A DNA stretch of 7,022 nt from Pseudomonadota bacterium (GTDB taxonomy: Bacteria; SZUA-182; DTGQ01), in NCBI GenBank assembly GCA_030605265.1, contig JAUWIR010000241.1:1-7022 (forward strand), given 5' to 3'. The translations under genes were made by a program, and so were the position numbers. Below are positions 4,540 to 7,022 of the stretch, in pieces (the stretch's first letter is position 1; the number at the start of each line of letters is the position of its first letter). Under the pieces are notes generated by a model. It was not told the DNA's origin and searched no databases. It saw only the letters and a list, made by a program, of their open reading frames with translations.

Positions 4540-6738
4540 GTGGGTGAATGTGTTGGAGGTGTTCAGGATTGCATTGCAGGAGTGTGGGGGCCTTGTAATG
4601 GAGAAATTTTACAGTCACCGGAAGTCTGTGATGGCCTAGATAATAACTGCGATGGAATAATCCCGGCTGATGAAACCACTGATGCCGATGGGGACGGCGT
4701 GGTCGCCTGCGGCGATTGTGATGATAGTGATCCTGGCCGGGCGCCAAATAATACAGAAATTTGTGACGGCAAAGATAATGATTGTGCAGGCACACCTGGA
4801 GATATCCTTGAACTTGCCATTATCATAGACGACTATGAAAATATTCCCTGTTGGGACCTTGAGGTAGTATTTGATGCTGATTCACTAAGCTATCAACAAA
4901 CTATCAGAACGGGCATATCCGATGAAGCTGATGGATATTGCCTTCTTTTTGAGAAAAATGAGGATGATCAGGGGCAATTACTCATAGAGGATACCCTTCG
5001 CATTGCCGCTATTACCAAGTATGATCCGGTAACTTTTCAGCCTTTTGGGGAAAGCGGTGAAGCAATTTTACTAAAGGTACTGTTCGAGGTAAAAGGCCCT
5101 CTTCAATATCCTTCAGATGATCCTTTTTCAATTAAGCTATTCACTAAGGATAATGATTGCGATGGACAAATTGATGAGGAGGACTGTACAGGAATTTATT
5201 TTATTCCTAAAGAATTGGATTTTGGAGAGGTCGCTGTCGGTCAAACAAAAACGAGGTCAGTCACCTTGGTTAACAAGGGGTCTTTATCGATAGCCGTGGA
5301 TACCGTTGATTTTAACCGGTCCGGTTTTATGGCGCAGTTTTTCGGAAGGACCCTTGATCTCGGGCAAAGCTGTCTCCTCAAAATTCAATTTTCACCGGGT
5401 CAGTTTGGGCAATATGAAGAACTCCTGCCTATTGCTGCAAGTAGTTTAACCCTCAAAGGTACAGGTACTGAGGACCTGAGCATCATCTCTTTAGGTTCTG
5501 TGACTGTGCGGGCCTACCTTCCTGATAATCAGAATTTAGTAAAAGTTCCCCTTCACCTTGATATAGATCAGGACCTTTATGATCTTTCTTTCAGTATATT
5601 CTATGATACGCATATTATGAATTTTGATAGTATCTGCCCTACCTATCGAATAACCGTGCAACCGCAGATCAGCGCGGATGAAAATATCGGAAAAGCAGTT
5701 GTGGGTATCTTTGATCTTTCCGGAGGATCTGCAGTACTTTCCGGAACAGGTAAACTGTGTGATCTTCTCTTTTCTATTGAACAGGCCGATATCGGCAGTT
5801 ACCCTCTCCTAGTGGCCGTCACCAATGCCGCCCATGATCCCTTCCAATCAGTGGCGCTTGCCGAACAACCCGGGGAGTTGAACATTATCAGTGATTGTTC
5901 CGGCGATATTGATAAGGATGGTGACTTAGACGTGGCTGACATTGTCTATGTCTACCGCTTCACCTCATATTTTCCTAACATTGTGCCTGAGCAGTGGAGG
6001 CAGGCTTATCCAACCTTCCAACCTGAAGAGTTTTTCGAGGAAAATATCATCTCCAGTCAGCATTGCCTGGATGTTGACTTTAATAATGAACTAAATATAT
6101 TCGACCTTGTTTACCTATATCGTGCTGTTTCAGAATTTCCCGAGATTGTGCCCAGGGCAGTCAGAGAAGCTAATCCCGATCTTCCACCTGATGAGGTTAT
6201 TGGGCAGGCTATTGAATCAATCACGCCGTTTACCGGCCAAAGGCCCCGGCAGCGGCTCAAAAGCTCACCTTCAATGGGTATGGCAGGGCCAAATTTCCTT
6301 AAAGTTGAAAATGTGCGGGTCGCTCCTGGAGCAAGTGTTGTTGTACCCATAAGTATTGGCTTGGAGACGAGCTTAATGAACCTTTCTTTCGGCATAGAAT
6401 ACGATCCCGGCATCTTGGAATTTCAGGGGATGGATGCTGTGGAATTTAATACGGACCTAATACTCGCCTCCCCCCAAACCGGCTATGATTTAAATAAAGG
6501 GCTTCTTTACTTTGGATTTGCTGATTTTGCAAGTGGAGTTGCCGTGAGAAAGGGGAGCGATTGGTTATTGAAAATTCATTTTACCATCCCTCTCCCTATA
6601 TCTGACCCAATTGTCCCCTTGAAGGTCAGGAATCCTCAAACTTTGACCATCTATGCATCTCAGGTAAAGCTCTCCATCCATGATGGCTCAGTTCAGATTC
6701 ATAATGAATCCCACAGCTTTTTGCCAATAGTGGAATGA
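4540..6738 (+). CDS. Extracellular modular protein with MopE, cohesin-like, ASH-like and dockerin-like domains; back part of a split gene
   Basis: The product has 732 residues from GTG 4540. That start is nominal: coding potential extends upstream to about 4524, and there is no signal peptide because the true N-terminus lies in the preceding fragment. Order of domains: MopE repeat at about 27-72 (EVCDGLDNNCDGIIPADE); a second MopE repeat interrupted after KDNDC (78-82) by a cohesin-like insert (about 83-202) and resumed as KDNDCDGQIDEEDC (203-216); an ASH or choice-of-anchor-D domain (about 218-311: LDFGEVAVGQTKTRSVTLVN, IQFSPGQFGQYE, LKGTG); a cohesin-like domain (about 315-450: VPLHLDIDQDLYDLSFSIFY); a dockerin-like pair with calcium loops DIDKDGDLDVAD (456-467) and DVDFNNELNIFD (511-522); and a third cohesin-like domain (about 586-726: VRVAPGASVVVPISI, FGIEYDPGILEF). 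In cellulosomes cohesins bind dockerins. Here both types sit in one chain, so self-assembly or partner binding is an inference. It is probably cell-surface or secreted. Confidence 0.75.
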   Translation: MGECVGGVQDCIAGVWGPCNGEILQSPEVCDGLDNNCDGIIPADETTDADGDGVVACGDCDDSDPGRAPNNTEICDGKDNDCAGTPGDILELAIIIDDYENIPCWDLEVVFDADSLSYQQTIRTGISDEADGYCLLFEKNEDDQGQLLIEDTLRIAAITKYDPVTFQPFGESGEAILLKVLFEVKGPLQYPSDDPFSIKLFTKDNDCDGQIDEEDCTGIYFIPKELDFGEVAVGQTKTRSVTLVNKGSLSIAVDTVDFNRSGFMAQFFGRTLDLGQSCLLKIQFSPGQFGQYEELLPIAASSLTLKGTGTEDLSIISLGSVTVRAYLPDNQNLVKVPLHLDIDQDLYDLSFSIFYDTHIMNFDSICPTYRITVQPQISADENIGKAVVGIFDLSGGSAVLSGTGKLCDLLFSIEQADIGSYPLLVAVTNAAHDPFQSVALAEQPGELNIISDCSGDIDKDGDLDVADIVYVYRFTSYFPNIVPEQWRQAYPTFQPEEFFEENIISSQHCLDVDFNNELNIFDLVYLYRAVSEFPEIVPRAVREANPDLPPDEVIGQAIESITPFTGQRPRQRLKSSPSMGMAGPNFLKVENVRVAPGASVVVPISIGLETSLMNLSFGIEYDPGILEFQGMDAVEFNTDLILASPQTGYDLNKGLLYFGFADFASGVAVRKGSDWLLKIHFTIPLPISDPIVPLKVRNPQTLTIYASQVKLSIHDGSVQIHNESHSFLPIVE
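4618..4734 (+). repeat. MopE-type repeat, copy B
   Basis: This is the second copy of the unit at 4308-4424 (PEVCDG to DDSDP). The offset is exactly 310 bases along its whole length. A multiple of three (309) would be expected if the frame had been kept, which independently supports a single-base insertion between the copies. Confidence 0.85.
4771..4786 (+). repeat. Left direct repeat flanking the cohesin-like insert
   Basis: AAAGATAATGATTGTG encodes KDNDC and matches 5146-5161 at 14 of 16 bases. It is the first half of the interrupted MopE repeat. Confidence 0.7.
5146..5161 (+). repeat. Right direct repeat flanking the cohesin-like insert
   Basis: AAGGATAATGATTGCG again encodes KDNDC, 375 bases (125 codons) after the left copy. 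It is followed by DGQIDEEDC, the expected remainder of a MopE repeat. Confidence 0.7.
5905..6213 (+). repeat. Tandem dockerin-like repeat of about 55 residues
   Basis: Unit 1 contains DIDKDGDLDVAD, IVYVYRFTSYFPNIVPEQWR and FQPEEFFEENI. Unit 2 contains DVDFNNELNIFD, LVYLYRAVSEFPEIVPRAVR and LPPDEVIGQAI. Each is a calcium-loop-plus-helix followed by a conserved FPxIVP segment and a second helix. Loop-to-loop spacing is 55 residues, longer than in classic type I dockerins. Loop 2 is degenerate, with Asn and Glu replacing Asp/Gly positions. Confidence 0.65.
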
Positions 6739-6838
6739 GGCTGATCAGAGGAGAGATTGGGGAGGACAAGCTTCCAGCCTGCCGGAACTTAGGTGGGCGC
6801 ATAACAAATTATTTATGATTGTATGGAGGTAATGTACC
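6739..6838. other. Spacer between the modular protein and ATPase genes
   Basis: No hairpin followed by a T run is visible, so a terminator for the modular gene cannot be supported. The segment GGAGGACAAGCTTCC is purine-rich but does not precede a start at suitable distance. The only clear element is the ribosome binding site at 6825-6830. Confidence 0.4.
6825..6830 (+). promoter_or_regulatory. Ribosome binding site GGAGGT for the ATPase gene
   Basis: GGAGGT lies eight bases before ATG 6839 and is the best Shine-Dalgarno match in the window. It fixes the start of the downstream gene. Confidence 0.75.
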
Positions 6839-7022
6839 ATGCGTTTTTTTAATACGGCCGGGCCGGTTAATGGCAAAGATCATTACTGCTTACCCCCACT
6901 TAGCCGGTTTGACCTTACAGAAATAATGTCCCTTATTGAACAGAAAAAATACTTTGTTCTGCACGCGCCGAGGCAAACCGGCAAAACTTCCTGTCTTCTG
7001 GCCTTGATGGATCATCTGAATG
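6839..7022 (+). CDS. AAA-like P-loop ATPase, N-terminal part (3' end outside window)
   Basis: The first 61 residues begin MRFFNTAGPVNGKDHYCLPP and contain LIEQKKYFVLHAPRQTGKTS. The Walker A motif is at residues 43-51 (A-P-R-Q-T-G-K-T-S; Lys49 and Thr50 bind nucleotide phosphates). The N-terminal pattern FNTAGPV...HYCLPPLSRFDL...LI.QKKYFVLHAPRQTGKT is the recognisable start of a family of large AAA-like ATP-binding proteins (the AAA-ATPase-like/AAA_35 type). They are common, often in many copies, in Desulfobacterota, filamentous sulfur bacteria and cyanobacteria. Their role is mostly unknown; links to mobile elements or signalling have been suggested, so no function is assigned. Start ATG 6839 is supported by GGAGGT eight bases upstream. 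The frame is open to the window edge, and the gene is probably transcribed independently of the damaged gene before it. Confidence 0.85.
   Translation, partial: MRFFNTAGPVNGKDHYCLPPLSRFDLTEIMSLIEQKKYFVLHAPRQTGKTSCLLALMDHLN

Noticed and set aside
4292..4826. His/Arg-rich and Ser/Pro-rich open frames on the minus strand opposite the MopE repeats
   Set aside because: They are antisense shadows of the repetitive Asp/Cys codons, with no ribosome binding site and no recognisable domain.
6107..6413. Small open frames on both strands inside the dockerin/cohesin coding region
   Set aside because: They overlap well-supported dockerin and cohesin-like coding sequence and have no independent support.
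6853..6868. GC-rich near-palindrome CGGCCGGGCCGG
   Set aside because: It lies inside the conserved N-terminus of the ATPase (TAGPV) and is explained by its codons.

Overview
The window reads as an accessory stretch of a Gram-negative bacterial chromosome. A TonB-dependent outer-membrane receptor fragment shows an outer membrane, and the protease and the YdjY-like protein both carry signal peptides. MopE-type Cys/Asp repeats, dockerin- and cohesin-like modules, a choice-of-anchor-D (ASH-like) domain, a parallel beta-helix tail and an MXAN_6640-like metalloprotease together are typical of Desulfobacterota, Myxococcota and related uncultured lineages. This placement is an inference from gene content; no rRNA or marker gene is present. 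Every supported gene is on the plus strand.

Layout. (1) 1-788: remnant of a TonB-dependent receptor. It enters from the left, is frameshifted near 480, and runs into a helical tail that does not look like a beta-barrel. (2) 789-1040: AT-rich intergenic region with a plausible sigma70-type promoter. (3) 1071-3335: intact secreted HEXXH metalloprotease whose 5' end overlaps a diverged direct duplication. (4) 3438-3890: secreted YdjY-domain protein that appears cut short at its C-terminus. (5) 3881-6738: a large secreted multidomain protein now split into two reading frames. Its order is beta-helix/choice-of-anchor-Q tail, MopE repeats, a cohesin-like insert, an ASH-like domain, a second cohesin-like domain, a dockerin-like pair and a third cohesin-like domain. 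The true 5' end is missing. (6) 6739-6838: spacer with a good ribosome binding site. (7) 6839-7022: start of an AAA-like P-loop ATPase that runs off the right edge.

How the genes relate. The middle genes all encode exported proteins, either cell-surface or extracellular: a protease, a small YdjY protein and a calcium- or metal-binding modular protein with cohesin-like and dockerin-like parts. A joint surface or extracellular role is plausible but unproven. The strongest feature of the window is mosaicism and damage. There are three frameshifts, one in-frame stop, two probable gene-to-gene junctions, a duplicated gene start and a domain inserted inside a MopE repeat between short direct repeats. 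The duplicated MopE repeats differ mostly by synonymous changes, so the coding sequence was long under selection and the lesions are either recent or sequencing errors. I see no CRISPR array, tRNA, rRNA or complete insertion sequence, and no convincing new defence or mobile system.
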